64,000 nucleotides of DNA, from assembly GCA_009493725.1 (NCBI GenBank), contig VOGB01000003.1:310001-374000 (forward strand), in the 5' to 3' direction. Under the pieces are notes generated by a model. It was not told where the DNA came from. It worked only from the letters and a program-made list of their open reading frames with translations, and made no database searches. Origin of the DNA: Pseudoramibacter fermentans (GTDB lineage Bacteria > Bacillota > Clostridia > Eubacteriales > Eubacteriaceae). The position numbers and the translations under genes are program-made. Position 1 is the stretch's first letter; every line of letters begins with the position of its first letter. Positions 1 through 8,415 of this stretch are shown piece after piece.

Positions 1-1395
1 ATTTTGGGGTGGATAAAACTATGGTTTTCGATACCAGCAGTAATCATTATTGCATATCTGCTGTTCCGTATGTCCAAAGACAAGACTATTATTCCAGAAT
101 TACCATCCTTTAGTAAAAAAGGAATAGAAACGCTTATTCTTGCTATTTTAATTATTGCACTATGGGTCTATTTTTCCGGAATTGGCAAATTTGTTTTTCA
201 GAATGATGATCATCTTTATCGAAATGCGGTATTCGAGATGCTGGTGAACAATAAATGGCCTGTCATTAAAAATTTTAATGTGGATGGCGTCAATACGCCA
301 TTTATGTTTGTTTATTATATTGGTTTTTGGATGCCAGCAGCTCTTATTGGAAAAGTATTCGGGATTACAGCAGGGTATTGCTTTCAGGCAATCTGGGCAG
401 TCATAGGTATATGGCTATTTTATTATCTGTGCTGCAGTTATCTAAAAAAAGTATCTCTGCTTCCGCTTATTATCTTTATTTTCTTCAGCGGTCTTGATGT
501 AATTGGAACCGCAATTATGACTGGAGCACCTGTTTCTATTTTTGCAGGAGACCATCTTGAATGGTGGGAAAGTGGAATGCAGTTTTCGAGTTTCACCACG
601 CAGCTTTTCTGGGTTTTTAATCAGGCGATCCCTGCTTGGATATTAACTATACTTGTCCTTATGCAAAAGAAAAACAGATACGTCGTTTTCTTACTTGGGG
701 TTAGTCTTATTTTCTGTCCACTGCCATTCATCGGAATTATCCCTTTTGTAATCTACGTCATCATGAGAAACGCATGGCAGACAAAAGTTCTAAAAGCAGC
801 AATAACGAACCTGTTTACAGTTGAAAATATTCTTGGCGGTGGAATTTGCGGAATTATCACATATCTTTACTTCAAAACAAATTCCAGTGGGCAGCATATT
901 GTGTTTTTGCCAGCTGAAATAATGGGCAAGAGAGGATTCCTTTTCAGTGTAGTTCTATTTATATTTCTTGAAATTGGGGTTTACATCATTGCCATTTATA
1001 AATATGAAAAAAAGAATCCACTGCTTTATATTACATTCCTTTTTCTCTTTACTTGCCCGCTTATTCAGGTAGGGTACGGGGGAGACTATTGCATGCGTGC
1101 CTGCATACCAGGAGAAATAGTTTTGTTCCTTTTGGTTATGAAAACCATATATAAAGCTAGAAAAAGTAAAGACGTACTGATTGTCACAGCGCTTATTATC
1201 CTCTTGACCATTGGCGCTATTACTCCAATCCATGAGATCAACAGAACAATTCAAAATACCAGAGCAAACTATAATAACAATGTTCCGGTTTACGCTGGAA
1301 CATATACAGAAAAAGAGCTTATGATGGGTAATCTTGGAACAAATTTCCGCGGAAAAATAAATAATAGTTTCTTTGCCAAACATCTAGCGAAATAA
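1..1395 (+). CDS. Polytopic membrane protein, 5' end outside window
   Basis: The reading frame is open from the first base, so the true start probably lies upstream; the first possible start inside is a TTG at position 4 (463 residues). The product is almost entirely hydrophobic, with roughly ten or more membrane segments, and a last stretch of about 50 polar residues. It resembles multi-pass envelope or glycosyltransferase-like membrane proteins in general form, but I see no catalytic motif and assign no function. Base composition is clearly AT-rich (codons such as AAA, ATT, TTT dominate) whereas the next genes are GC-rich, which points to horizontal acquisition of the region to the left. 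It ends before a bidirectional terminator shared with the convergent pdxY. Confidence 0.75.
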   Translation: MLGWIKLWFSIPAVIIIAYLLFRMSKDKTIIPELPSFSKKGIETLILAILIIALWVYFSGIGKFVFQNDDHLYRNAVFEMLVNNKWPVIKNFNVDGVNTPFMFVYYIGFWMPAALIGKVFGITAGYCFQAIWAVIGIWLFYYLCCSYLKKVSLLPLIIFIFFSGLDVIGTAIMTGAPVSIFAGDHLEWWESGMQFSSFTTQLFWVFNQAIPAWILTILVLMQKKNRYVVFLLGVSLIFCPLPFIGIIPFVIYVIMRNAWQTKVLKAAITNLFTVENILGGGICGIITYLYFKTNSSGQHIVFLPAEIMGKRGFLFSVVLFIFLEIGVYIIAIYKYEKKNPLLYITFLFLFTCPLIQVGYGGDYCMRACIPGEIVLFLLVMKTIYKARKSKDVLIVTALIILLTIGAITPIHEINRTIQNTRANYNNNVPVYAGTYTEKELMMGNLGTNFRGKINNSFFAKHLAK

Positions 1396-1450
1396 AAAGA
1401 AGGTTGTCATATAAAACGATGTGGTTCCTCTTTATTGGATAACTCTAAAA

Positions 1451-1480
1451 AAGCCGAACGCGAAAGCGTCCGGCTTTTTT
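1451..1480. terminator. Bidirectional Rho-independent terminator
   Basis: An 11-bp stem with one mismatch (AAGCCGAACGC pairing with GCGTCCGGCTT) around a GAAA-containing loop, A-run on the left and T-run on the right. It lies between the convergent membrane protein gene and pdxY and can serve both. Confidence 0.85.
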
Positions 1481-1495
1481 GGTGTGATAAAAGAT

Positions 1496-2344
1496 TTAGA
1501 TGTTTTTGGCGACTTCGACCTTGGCGATCAGACTCGGCAGGGTGGTTTCGAAGTTCACGCCGTACCACGGCTTTTTCGGGTCTTTTAAGGTGACGGCGAT
1601 GGTTTCGGCGGTGTAGTCCGAAGCGATGGCCATGGCGTCGTTCCAGGACAGGCCGTTCATGATGCCGCCGACGCAGGCACTGGCGAAGAGGTCCCCGGTG
1701 CCGTGATAGGCCGCGTCGATCCGGATGTTCTGGTGGGAGAGGAATTCTCCGGTGCGGGTGTCGAGGCCCATAAAGCCGGTCATGCCGTCTTTGAGGGAAA
1801 CCCCGGTGAGGACAGCGATGGTCGGGCCGAGCTTGCCGAGTTTGTCGAGGAGGGCCTTGACTTCGCTTTCAGACATATCTTCTTTATACGGGGTGTCCGT
1901 CATGAAGCAGGCTTCGGTGATGTTCGGGACGATGATGTCGGCGTGGCCGCAGAATTCAGCGTTGCGTTTTGCGTAGTCGAGATCGAAGGCTGGGTAGAGG
2001 GCGCCGTTGTCGGCCATGACCGGGTCGACGAATTTCAGCGTCTTGTCGTCCGGGGCGAAGTCGGCGAAGATTTTTTCGACCATTTCGATTTGTTCGAAAG
2101 AGCCGAGGTAGCCGGTGTAGATGCCGTCAAAGGTGATGCCCTCATCCTGCCAGTGTTTAGTGATCGGCGCGATTTGATCGCTTAAATCGGCGCAGGTGAA
2201 ATTTTTGAACATCGTGTGGGTTGAGAGCACAGCCGTCGGCAGAATCGCCGTTTCGACGCCCATGGCCGATATGACCGGCAGGGCGATCGTCGTCGAGCAT
2301 TTGCCGAAGCAGGAAATATCTTGGATCGAAAGGACACGTTTCAT
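1496..2344 (-). CDS. pdxY: Pyridoxal/pyridoxamine kinase (PfkB superfamily)
   Basis: Phosphorylates pyridoxal or pyridoxamine with ATP in the B6 salvage pathway, giving pyridoxal 5'-phosphate or its amine. The 282-residue length fits the PdxK/PdxY branch of the ribokinase superfamily. The N terminus MKRVLSIQDISCFGKCS is the typical substrate-binding start, VDPVMADNG is the mid-protein motif, and YHGTGDLFAS near residue 215 carries the anion-hole GTGD with the catalytic Asp. The gene diverges from a MocR-type regulator with a shared 128-bp promoter region, the classic arrangement in which the regulator senses pyridoxal phosphate and controls salvage. The ATG start is preceded by an AGGAGG-like site. 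Substrate preference between the vitamers cannot be told from sequence. Confidence 0.9.
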   Translation of the reverse strand: MKRVLSIQDISCFGKCSTTIALPVISAMGVETAILPTAVLSTHTMFKNFTCADLSDQIAPITKHWQDEGITFDGIYTGYLGSFEQIEMVEKIFADFAPDDKTLKFVDPVMADNGALYPAFDLDYAKRNAEFCGHADIIVPNITEACFMTDTPYKEDMSESEVKALLDKLGKLGPTIAVLTGVSLKDGMTGFMGLDTRTGEFLSHQNIRIDAAYHGTGDLFASACVGGIMNGLSWNDAMAIASDYTAETIAVTLKDPKKPWYGVNFETTLPSLIAKVEVAKNI

Positions 2345-2387
2345 GGTTTGCCTCCTGAGTGTTTGAATGTCGTAAAATGTGGGACGC

Positions 2388-2416
2388 TTGTCAATCCCGC
2401 TGGCATTTATTATAAT
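2388..2416 (+). promoter_or_regulatory. Promoter of the pdxR-like gene, overlapping divergent pdxY promoter
   Basis: TTGTCA, 17-bp spacer, TATAAT. The complementary strand at 2409-2414 also reads TATAAT, so the two divergent -10 boxes overlap. This would allow one bound regulator to affect both genes. Confidence 0.65.
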
Positions 2417-2472
2417 CGATATTGGACCGAATAAAAGAGTCAGTTTACGAATAATCAGAAAGGTCAGATGCG

Positions 2473-3873
2473 ATGCTCACTTACCATTTCAAAAGCGGGG
2501 GTGACCCGCTGTACATTCAGCTTTATCAGGATATCAAAAGCGACATTCTCTCCGGCAGCCTCGCGCCGGGCGAGGCGCTGCCGGGCAAGCGGCCCTTTGC
2601 CAAACAGCTCGGCGTCTCGGTGTCCACCGTCGAAAACGCCTACGGCCAGCTGATGGCCGAGGGGTACATCACGTCTATGCCCCGGCGGGGGTTTTACGTC
2701 GCCGAGGTCAAGACCCTGCCCCAGACGCCCGAGGCGGTGCCGGCCCGGCACGAGCCTGACCCGGTGCTGGCCTCACTGCACACGGTGCTGAGCCAGCGGC
2801 ACTGGTTCGCCGATTTTCAGAGTAACCAGACCGACCCGGCGTCCTTCCCGTTTACCCTATGGGCGAAGCTGACCCGGGAGGTGCTCAACGACGACCAGGT
2901 GGCGCTGATGACGAACCCGCCGGCAGGGGGCACGATGGCGCTGCGCACCGCCATCGCCGACCACCTCCGCGATTTCCGCGGCCTCGTCGTCGCGCCGGAA
3001 CAGATCATCGTCGGCGCCGGCACCGAATACCTCTACACGCTGCTGATTCAGCTGCTCGGCTTCGACCGGATTTACGCGGTGGAATCGCCGGGGTACCGGA
3101 AAATCCTCCAGGTGTATCAGGCCCACCGTCTTAAAACGGCGAAGATCGCGCTGGACCACCAGGGGCTCAGACCCGATCTGCTCGAGGATTCCGGGGCGTC
3201 GATCGTGCACATCACGCCGAGCCACCATTTCCCAACCGGGATCACGATGCCCATCGCCCGGCGCTACGAGATGCTCGGCTGGGCAAACCGCTCGGCAGAC
3301 CGGATCATCATCGAGGACGATTACGACAGCGAATTCCGGATGACCGGGCGGCCGCTGCCGCCGCTGGCTGCCATCGACATGACCGGCCGGGTCATTTATA
3401 TGAACACCTTCACCAAGAGCCTGGCCTCGACGATCCGCGTGTCCTACATGGTGCTGCCGCCGGCGCTGACTGCGGCCTTTTACCGGAAGCTGAGGTTTTA
3501 CGCCTGCACCGTCTCGACCTTCGAGCAGGCGGCGCTGAGCCGATTTATCGCCGAGGGGCATTACGAAAAGCACATCAACCGGATGCGCCAGACCTACCGC
3601 CGGCGACGGGACGCGCTGATGCGCGCGGTGGCCGACAGCCCGATGGCGAAAATCGCGTCGATCAGCGAGGAAAACGCCGGGCTGCACTTCGTCCTAACGC
3701 TGAAGACGAAGAAGCGGGACGCCGACATCGTGCGCGACGCGGCCAAGCGGGGCATTCGGGTGGCGCCCCTCGAGGACGCCGGCGCCCACCGCTTTCTGAT
3801 CAATTACTCGTCGATTCCCGAATCGGTGATTCCCGAGGCCGTCAGGCGGCTCAGCGAGGCAGTGACGGCATAA
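2473..3873 (+). CDS. pdxR: MocR/PdxR-type GntR regulator with aminotransferase domain
   Basis: A 466-residue protein with an N-terminal GntR winged helix (about residues 10-75; LYQDIKSDILSGSLAPGE and the SVSTVENAYGQL recognition helix) joined to a fold-type I aminotransferase-like domain (about 110-466). The PLP-binding lysine is in MNTFTKSLAST near residue 315, after the IIEDDYDSEF motif. MocR proteins of the PdxR group bind PLP and regulate B6 synthesis or salvage; the divergent pdxY supports that role here. Other MocR members regulate GABA or taurine use, so the symbol is by context. Start ATG at 2473 follows a modest AGAAAGG site. Strong GC bias in third positions matches the chromosome backbone. 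Confidence 0.85.
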   Translation: MLTYHFKSGGDPLYIQLYQDIKSDILSGSLAPGEALPGKRPFAKQLGVSVSTVENAYGQLMAEGYITSMPRRGFYVAEVKTLPQTPEAVPARHEPDPVLASLHTVLSQRHWFADFQSNQTDPASFPFTLWAKLTREVLNDDQVALMTNPPAGGTMALRTAIADHLRDFRGLVVAPEQIIVGAGTEYLYTLLIQLLGFDRIYAVESPGYRKILQVYQAHRLKTAKIALDHQGLRPDLLEDSGASIVHITPSHHFPTGITMPIARRYEMLGWANRSADRIIIEDDYDSEFRMTGRPLPPLAAIDMTGRVIYMNTFTKSLASTIRVSYMVLPPALTAAFYRKLRFYACTVSTFEQAALSRFIAEGHYEKHINRMRQTYRRRRDALMRAVADSPMAKIASISEENAGLHFVLTLKTKKRDADIVRDAAKRGIRVAPLEDAGAHRFLINYSSIPESVIPEAVRRLSEAVTA

Positions 3874-3879
3874 AAGCGC

Positions 3880-4698
3880 TTAAAGAGGGCGCAGGGTCAG
3901 CTCGCCAGAGCGGATCAGCCTTTCGGTGCCGTTGGCCATTTGGAGCCTGAGGTGGCCGAAATCGTCGAAGCCGATCACCGTGCCGACCAGGGGTTCACCG
4001 GCGCCGGTGAGGGTGACGGCCCGGCCGATTAAGTTGGAGCGGCGGCGGTAGCGCTCGGCGTAGGGCGCCGGGTCCTTGGCCTGCCCGAGGGCGGTCAGGC
4101 CGTCGATCATCGCGGCGAGCAGGCGGGTGCGCAGATCGTCGGGATCGCTGCCCTTTTCGGCGTAGGCCCGCGCGGTGGTGCCGGCGATGCTGCCGGCCCG
4201 CTCGGCGATCTCGTCGGGGAAACCCTCAGCCGGATCAAAGAGGTTGAACCCGATGCCGACGACGATCCACCGCTTTTGGGGATCGGGATCAGCCCGGCCT
4301 TCGGTGAGGATGCCGGCGATTTTTTTCGGTCCGATCATCAAATCGTTGACCCATTTGATTTTCGGTGTGATGCCAGCGGCCTTTTCGACAGCCTGGACCG
4401 AGACGGCGCAGGCCCCCATGGTCACGAAATCGGCCAGGGCGGGGTTGTCGGCGGTCCGGTAGCGGACCGAGAGGTAGAGGCCGGAGTCCTTCGGGGAGAA
4501 AAAGGCGCGGCCCATTCGGCCCCGTCCGGCGCTTTGGGCGTCGGCCGCGACGATGGCGCCGTGGGGCAGGTCCGGGGCGGCTTTCAGCACGTCATTGGTG
4601 GAGCCGAGGACCTCCGCCCAGCGGACGCGGTCCAGCACAGCCGGGTTGTCGAGGTAGGGAATCAGCGGCGCCGTATCGCGCCATTGGATCTTGTTCAT
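3880..4698 (-). CDS. birA: Biotin--[acetyl-CoA-carboxylase] ligase, monofunctional
   Basis: Makes biotinyl-5'-AMP and transfers biotin to the carrier lysine of biotin-dependent carboxylases in the cytoplasm. At 272 residues it lacks the N-terminal DNA-binding domain of E. coli BirA and so is a group I ligase that should not act as a repressor. The adenylate-binding GRGRMGR loop (about residues 58-64) and the catalytic KIKWVNDLMI segment (about 112-121) are intact, and a small SH3-like C-terminal domain is present. It is convergent with the pdxR-like gene, the stop codons being only a few bases apart. ATG start has an AGGAGTGTCTC-type site upstream on the minus strand. Confidence 0.92.
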   Translation of the reverse strand: MNKIQWRDTAPLIPYLDNPAVLDRVRWAEVLGSTNDVLKAAPDLPHGAIVAADAQSAGRGRMGRAFFSPKDSGLYLSVRYRTADNPALADFVTMGACAVSVQAVEKAAGITPKIKWVNDLMIGPKKIAGILTEGRADPDPQKRWIVVGIGFNLFDPAEGFPDEIAERAGSIAGTTARAYAEKGSDPDDLRTRLLAAMIDGLTALGQAKDPAPYAERYRRRSNLIGRAVTLTGAGEPLVGTVIGFDDFGHLRLQMANGTERLIRSGELTLRPL

Positions 4699-4766
4699 GA
4701 GACACTCCTTGTCAGTGAATTTGGTTGGTTTTAGTATAGCACAGCGGGAAAATCGTGGTATAATAT

Positions 4767-4795
4767 CAATTACAAATCAATATAGTATGTAATTG
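4767..4795. promoter_or_regulatory. Inverted repeat in birA-larE divergent promoter region
   Basis: CAATTAC and GTAATTG form a perfect 7-bp inverted repeat with a 15-bp spacer, just downstream of a TATAAT at 4759-4764 that could be the larE -10 box. It could be an operator; no regulator is encoded beside it. Low certainty because the surroundings are AT-rich. Confidence 0.35.
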
Positions 4796-4843
4796 ACAAT
4801 TTGTGGTTTAAAAAGAGAACGGCAAAGAGAAAGGGAGGATAAT

Positions 4844-5674
4844 ATGCAGGCGTTGAGTGAGACGACACAGCAGAAATACGACAAGCTCAAGGATGAGCTG
4901 AAAGCCATTGGATCGGTGGCCGTGGCCTTTTCAGGGGGCGTGGATTCGACATTGCTTCTGGCGGTGGCCCACGAGGTGCTCGGGGACCAGGCCGTCGGCG
5001 TGACGATCGCGTCCAATCTGGTGCCGCCGAGGGAATTGGACGAAGCGAAGACCTTTTGCGAAAGCCGCGGCATCCGCCACATCCTCTGCCCGGTGGACGC
5101 CCTGAAGGTGGAACAGGTGCGGGTCAATCCGCCGGACCGCTGCTATTGGTGCAAGCACACGAATTTCTCGAAAATTCAAGAAGTGGCGAAGGAATTAGGG
5201 CTTGTGGCCGTCGCTGAAGGCTCCAATGTGGACGATCTTGGCGATTACCGGCCGGGTCTCAAGGCGGTGGCGGAGCTCAAGATTGAAAGCCCGCTCCGTG
5301 GCGCGGGCTTGACCAAGGCGGAAATCCGCGAAATTTCCAAGGCGATGGGCCTGCCGACCTGGGACAAGCCGTCCTACGCCTGCCTGGCGTCCCGTTTTGC
5401 CTACGGGCACGCGATTACCGCGGAAGGGCTCAGTCTGGTGGACCGGGCCGAACAGTTTTTGATCGATCTCGGCTTTAAGTCGATGCGGGTGCGCATCCAC
5501 GGTGACGAGGACCCGATCGCGCGCATCGAGGTGGCGCCGGAGCGCTTTGAAGACCTGATCGCCCAGCGCGGCAAAATCGTCCCGGCCTTCAAGGCAATGG
5601 GCTTCCGCTACGTGACGATGGACCTTCAGGGCTACCGGGTTGGGAGCATGAACGAAACCCTGAAACAGTCATGA
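4844..5674 (+). CDS. larE: LarE-type ATP-dependent sulfur transferase, three-cysteine class
   Basis: PP-loop protein that adenylates a pyridinium carboxylate and inserts sulfur, needed for the nickel-pincer cofactor of lactate racemase family enzymes. The ATP pyrophosphatase loop SGGVDS is at residues 30-35. Besides Cys180 in the ACLASR motif, used as sacrificial sulfur donor in Lactobacillus LarE, the protein has Cys100 and Cys103 (DRCYWCK); in LarE homologues with all three cysteines a [4Fe-4S] cluster is bound and can act catalytically. I chose ATG 4844 over an in-frame upstream ATG at 4793 because AGGGAGG lies 5 nt before it. No larA, larB or larC is in the window. The stop overlaps the plsY start (ATGA). 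Confidence 0.88.
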   Translation: MQALSETTQQKYDKLKDELKAIGSVAVAFSGGVDSTLLLAVAHEVLGDQAVGVTIASNLVPPRELDEAKTFCESRGIRHILCPVDALKVEQVRVNPPDRCYWCKHTNFSKIQEVAKELGLVAVAEGSNVDDLGDYRPGLKAVAELKIESPLRGAGLTKAEIREISKAMGLPTWDKPSYACLASRFAYGHAITAEGLSLVDRAEQFLIDLGFKSMRVRIHGDEDPIARIEVAPERFEDLIAQRGKIVPAFKAMGFRYVTMDLQGYRVGSMNETLKQS

Positions 5675-6297
5675 GACAGGCGTTGATCTGCCTGGCGGTC
5701 GGCTACGGCTTCGGCTGTTTTTTGAGCGCCGCCTTCGCGGGACGCCGCCGCGGCGTCTCGATCTTTCAGGTCGGCTCGGGCAATCCGGGGATGGCCAACG
5801 CGATGCGCTGCTTCGGCTTTGGCACCGGCATGGCGGTGCTGGCCGGGGATATTCTGAAGACGGTCGCGGCCTGGCTGGTGACGGCGCTGCTTTTCGGGCG
5901 CACGGCGGCCGTCGCCGGGTTCACCGCCCTCGGGGCGGTCCTCGGACACAACTTTCCCTTTTGGCACCGGTTTAAAGGCGGCAAAGGTGTCGCCGTGACC
6001 TGCTCCGGCGTCGTGCTGATGCTGCCGGGCTGGGGGTTCGCGGCGCTGATTGCCGGCGCAGCGGCCGTGATCCTGACCCATTATCTCTGTATCGGGGCGG
6101 TCGTCATCCCGGCCGTGTTCATCGCTCCGGCGGCCCTCACTGCGGGCCCAGCGGCGGGCTGGACTGCCGCCGCGATGACGGCTCTGGCAGTGGCGGCCAA
6201 TTGGAAAAGCCTGGTGAAGCTGGTCAGGGGCACTGAAGCGCAGGTCGACGTGATCGGGCTGATAGGGGAGAAGATCGGGAAAAATAAAAAGAGCTGA
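5671..6297 (+). CDS. plsY: Glycerol-3-phosphate acyltransferase PlsY
   Basis: Integral membrane acyltransferase that moves an acyl group from acyl phosphate to glycerol 3-phosphate, the first step of phospholipid synthesis in bacteria lacking PlsB. The 208-residue length and about five to seven membrane segments fit. All three family motifs are present: the SGNPGMANA loop near residue 35, and GHNFPFWHRFKGGKGVA near residues 93-109 with the acyl-phosphate-binding glycines, plus a late loop. Translation is probably coupled to larE through a 4-nt ATGA overlap, although no functional link between the two is known to me. A strong bidirectional terminator follows at once. Confidence 0.93.
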   Translation: MRQALICLAVGYGFGCFLSAAFAGRRRGVSIFQVGSGNPGMANAMRCFGFGTGMAVLAGDILKTVAAWLVTALLFGRTAAVAGFTALGAVLGHNFPFWHRFKGGKGVAVTCSGVVLMLPGWGFAALIAGAAAVILTHYLCIGAVVIPAVFIAPAALTAGPAAGWTAAAMTALAVAANWKSLVKLVRGTEAQVDVIGLIGEKIGKNKKS

Positions 6298-6301
6298 CAT
6301 T

Positions 6302-6350
6302 AAAAAAGCAGTACCGGATTTTAAAATTTAAAATCCGGTACTGCTTTTTT
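6302..6350. terminator. Long bidirectional terminator
   Basis: A near-perfect inverted repeat of more than 20 bp per arm (AAAAAAGCAGTACCGG on the left mirrored by CCGGTACTGCTTTTTT) between the convergent plsY and esterase genes. The stop codon of the esterase gene overlaps its right end. Confidence 0.92.
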
Positions 6351-7197
6351 ACGCGTTCAGACAGCTGTCGACAAAGGCCAGACTCTTTTTGAGCACGTCC
6401 TTTGCGGCCGGGGTGTCGGTTTCCCGGTCGAAATCGTGGACGTTTCCGGCGGCGACAAAGCGTTCGGGATTGAATTGATTGCACAGCGCGGTGAACTCAG
6501 CGAAGGGGACGTCCGGGTCGGCGATGGCGTGGGCGGCGAAGAGCGGCGCGGGCAGCGCGGTCACATTGCGCAGCGAGTCGTTCAAATAAAAGAATTTGTC
6601 CCGCCCCTTGTAGATCAGGCGGCGCCAGGCGCCGGTTTGTCTCGCGTAGACGTAGAGGCTGTAGTGGGTGGCCATCGGGCCGTCGGCGTGGACGGTCTGA
6701 GGGACGGCGTCGAAGGCGTCCTTGGACACCTGGGGCAGCCCGGCGTAATAGGGCGACGGGGTGGTGTCCCAGCGGTCGGTCAGAAAGCCGTAGCCGTAAT
6801 AGGAGAGGATGCCGGCCGGCGGGGTGGGGAGATCCTCGGAAGCGGCGATCATCAGCGCGAGGTAGGCGCCGGCGGAACGCCCCCAGAGGAAATAGGGCAG
6901 GCTGTCCAAGCCAAAGATTTCCGGATACTCAATGTAGCATTTTGCAGAAGCACGGACGTCGGACAGGATGGTGTCGAGGTCGGCGGCCGGTGCCAGCGGG
7001 TAGTCGAAGGCGATGACGGCGAGGCCGGCACCGGTAAAAGCTTCGATGTGAGCTTTGGGCAGGTCCTCCCGTTCGCCGTAGAGCAGGCCGCCGCCGTGGA
7101 AGTACAGGACGGCCGCCCGGACCGGCTTTTCAGGATTCAAGTAGACCGTGGCTTTTTTGGTGTAGTCGGGATGGTTCAGATCGATGACGCGTTGCAT
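6349..7197 (-). CDS. Alpha/beta hydrolase, esterase/lipase (HSL-like)
   Basis: Predicted cytoplasmic carboxylesterase of unknown substrate. The oxyanion-hole motif LYFHGGG lies near residues 32-38, the nucleophile elbow GRSAGAY near 108-114, and a late DP..FAEF segment and VHDFDRET supply candidate Asp and His. Length (282 residues) fits the hormone-sensitive lipase group. I prefer ATG 7197 to the GTG at 7206: AGGAG ends 8 nt before the ATG but touches the GTG. No signal peptide. It stands alone, back to back with the all operon. Confidence 0.8.
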   Translation of the reverse strand: MQRVIDLNHPDYTKKATVYLNPEKPVRAAVLYFHGGGLLYGEREDLPKAHIEAFTGAGLAVIAFDYPLAPAADLDTILSDVRASAKCYIEYPEIFGLDSLPYFLWGRSAGAYLALMIAASEDLPTPPAGILSYYGYGFLTDRWDTTPSPYYAGLPQVSKDAFDAVPQTVHADGPMATHYSLYVYARQTGAWRRLIYKGRDKFFYLNDSLRNVTALPAPLFAAHAIADPDVPFAEFTALCNQFNPERFVAAGNVHDFDRETDTPAAKDVLKKSLAFVDSCLNA

Positions 7198-7206
7198 GGC
7201 GCGCAC

Positions 7207-7527
7207 TCCTTTCGTTTTTAAATTTCTTTATTGATTCTTTAATTTTAAGTTTGACGTGTGGTGTGAGTAAGATGGCGGCGCAAAGGGCTGCAGAATTTAA
7301 TAGTCATCTTATATCTGATTTGTTTAAAATGCAACCGTCTGAACGAAAAATTAAAATCCGGTTGAAAAATAATAGATTTTTTAAAATTTTTATTAAAATT
7401 TGCTTGCATTTTTTCTCAGAACGTGGCATGATAGAGCTATCAAAAGAATTGAAGTTACAGATTTAGTTCAAAATTAAAAAAGGTTGAAAGAGATCGTTTT
7501 CGATCCCGAGAAAGTGAGGAATCTTTT
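7207..7527 (+). promoter_or_regulatory. Promoter and leader of the all operon
   Basis: This 320-bp AT-rich gap has no convincing gene. A TTGCAT box at 7404-7409 is followed after 17 bp by CATGAT (7427-7432) with an extended TG one base upstream, a likely promoter with start near 7440. The leader holds a short inverted repeat, GATCG-TTTT-CGATC, at 7492-7505, about 20 nt before allE, which may be an operator or hairpin. CAACCG and CGGTTG form a looser repeat near 7332-7365. Confidence 0.5.
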
Positions 7528-8316
7528 ATGGGTTATTTAAACAATCAGACGGGTTACCGCGAATCGCTTCTGGACAATCGTTCCATCGTTAAGAAAAACA
7601 ATTACGTTGTGCTCGAACCAGACGGACTGGTCAAGAACGTGATCCCGGGCTATGAAAACTGCGACACCACCATCCTTGGCTGTCCTGAAATGGGCGCGAC
7701 TTTCGCAGATTACCTGGTCACCGCTCACGAAGGCGGCAAAAACGCAGCAGGCATCGGCGGCGACGGCATCGAATCCTTCTTATACGTCATCTCCGGCGCA
7801 GTGAGCGTCAAGAACGCAGATGAATCCGCAGATCTGACCGAAGGCGGCTACATCTACAGCCCGGCTGACAAGCCAATGACTTTCGAAAACAAGGGCAGCG
7901 AAGACGCAAAGCTCTACGTTTACCGCAGACGCTACATCCCGTTGGAAGGCCACAGCGCACACACCGTTGTCGGCAACGCCAACGACATTGAATACATGGA
8001 TTACGAAGGCATGACCAACGCGCAGAGCAAGGATCTGCTGCCGTCCGGCGAAGATCTGGGCTTTGACATCAACATGCACTTCTTAAGATTTGCACCTGGC
8101 GCATCCCACGGCTATCTGGAAACCCATATTCAGCAGCACTCGATGTACTTCCTCCAGGGCAAGGGCATGTATAACCTCGACGGCGATTGGATGCCGCTGC
8201 AGGCCGGCGACTACGTCTTTATGGATTCCTATGTCCCGCAGGGCTGCTACGGTGTCGGCACAGAAGACTACGTCTACATTTATTCCAAAGACTGCAACCG
8301 CGACGTACAACTATAA
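7528..8316 (+). CDS. allE: (S)-ureidoglycine aminohydrolase
   Basis: Bicupin enzyme that removes ammonia from (S)-ureidoglycine to give (S)-ureidoglycolate, the step after AllC in ureide breakdown. The 262-residue sequence matches E. coli YlbA/AllE throughout. The Mn ligands of the C-terminal cupin are visible: Glu198, His200 and His204 in GYLETHIQQH and Gln238 in VPQGC, with the same spacing as the ligands of the E. coli enzyme (235, 237, 241, 275). Start ATG 7528 follows GTGAGGAATC. It is the first gene of the operon and is separated from allD by a 12-bp hairpin, so it may be made at a different level from the genes downstream. Confidence 0.93.
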   Translation: MGYLNNQTGYRESLLDNRSIVKKNNYVVLEPDGLVKNVIPGYENCDTTILGCPEMGATFADYLVTAHEGGKNAAGIGGDGIESFLYVISGAVSVKNADESADLTEGGYIYSPADKPMTFENKGSEDAKLYVYRRRYIPLEGHSAHTVVGNANDIEYMDYEGMTNAQSKDLLPSGEDLGFDINMHFLRFAPGASHGYLETHIQQHSMYFLQGKGMYNLDGDWMPLQAGDYVFMDSYVPQGCYGVGTEDYVYIYSKDCNRDVQL

Positions 8317-8330
8317 ACGGACTTTTGACG

Positions 8331-8359
8331 AAGCTCCGAAATCAATCATTTCGGAGCTT
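8331..8359 (+). terminator. Intercistronic hairpin between allE and allD
   Basis: A perfect 12-bp stem (AAGCTCCGAAAT with ATTTCGGAGCTT, 5-nt loop) followed by only a few T residues. This may be a partial terminator or an mRNA-stabilising hairpin inside the operon. Confidence 0.6.
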
Positions 8360-8415
8360 TAAATTGAATTAAAATTTAAACGATTAACACAACTTTTAAT
8401 ACAAGGAGATTGATT

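Noticed and set aside
7251..7466. A 71-codon plus-strand frame between the esterase and allE.
   Set aside because: It has no ribosome site, overlaps the probable promoter, and its composition is that of AT-rich spacer.
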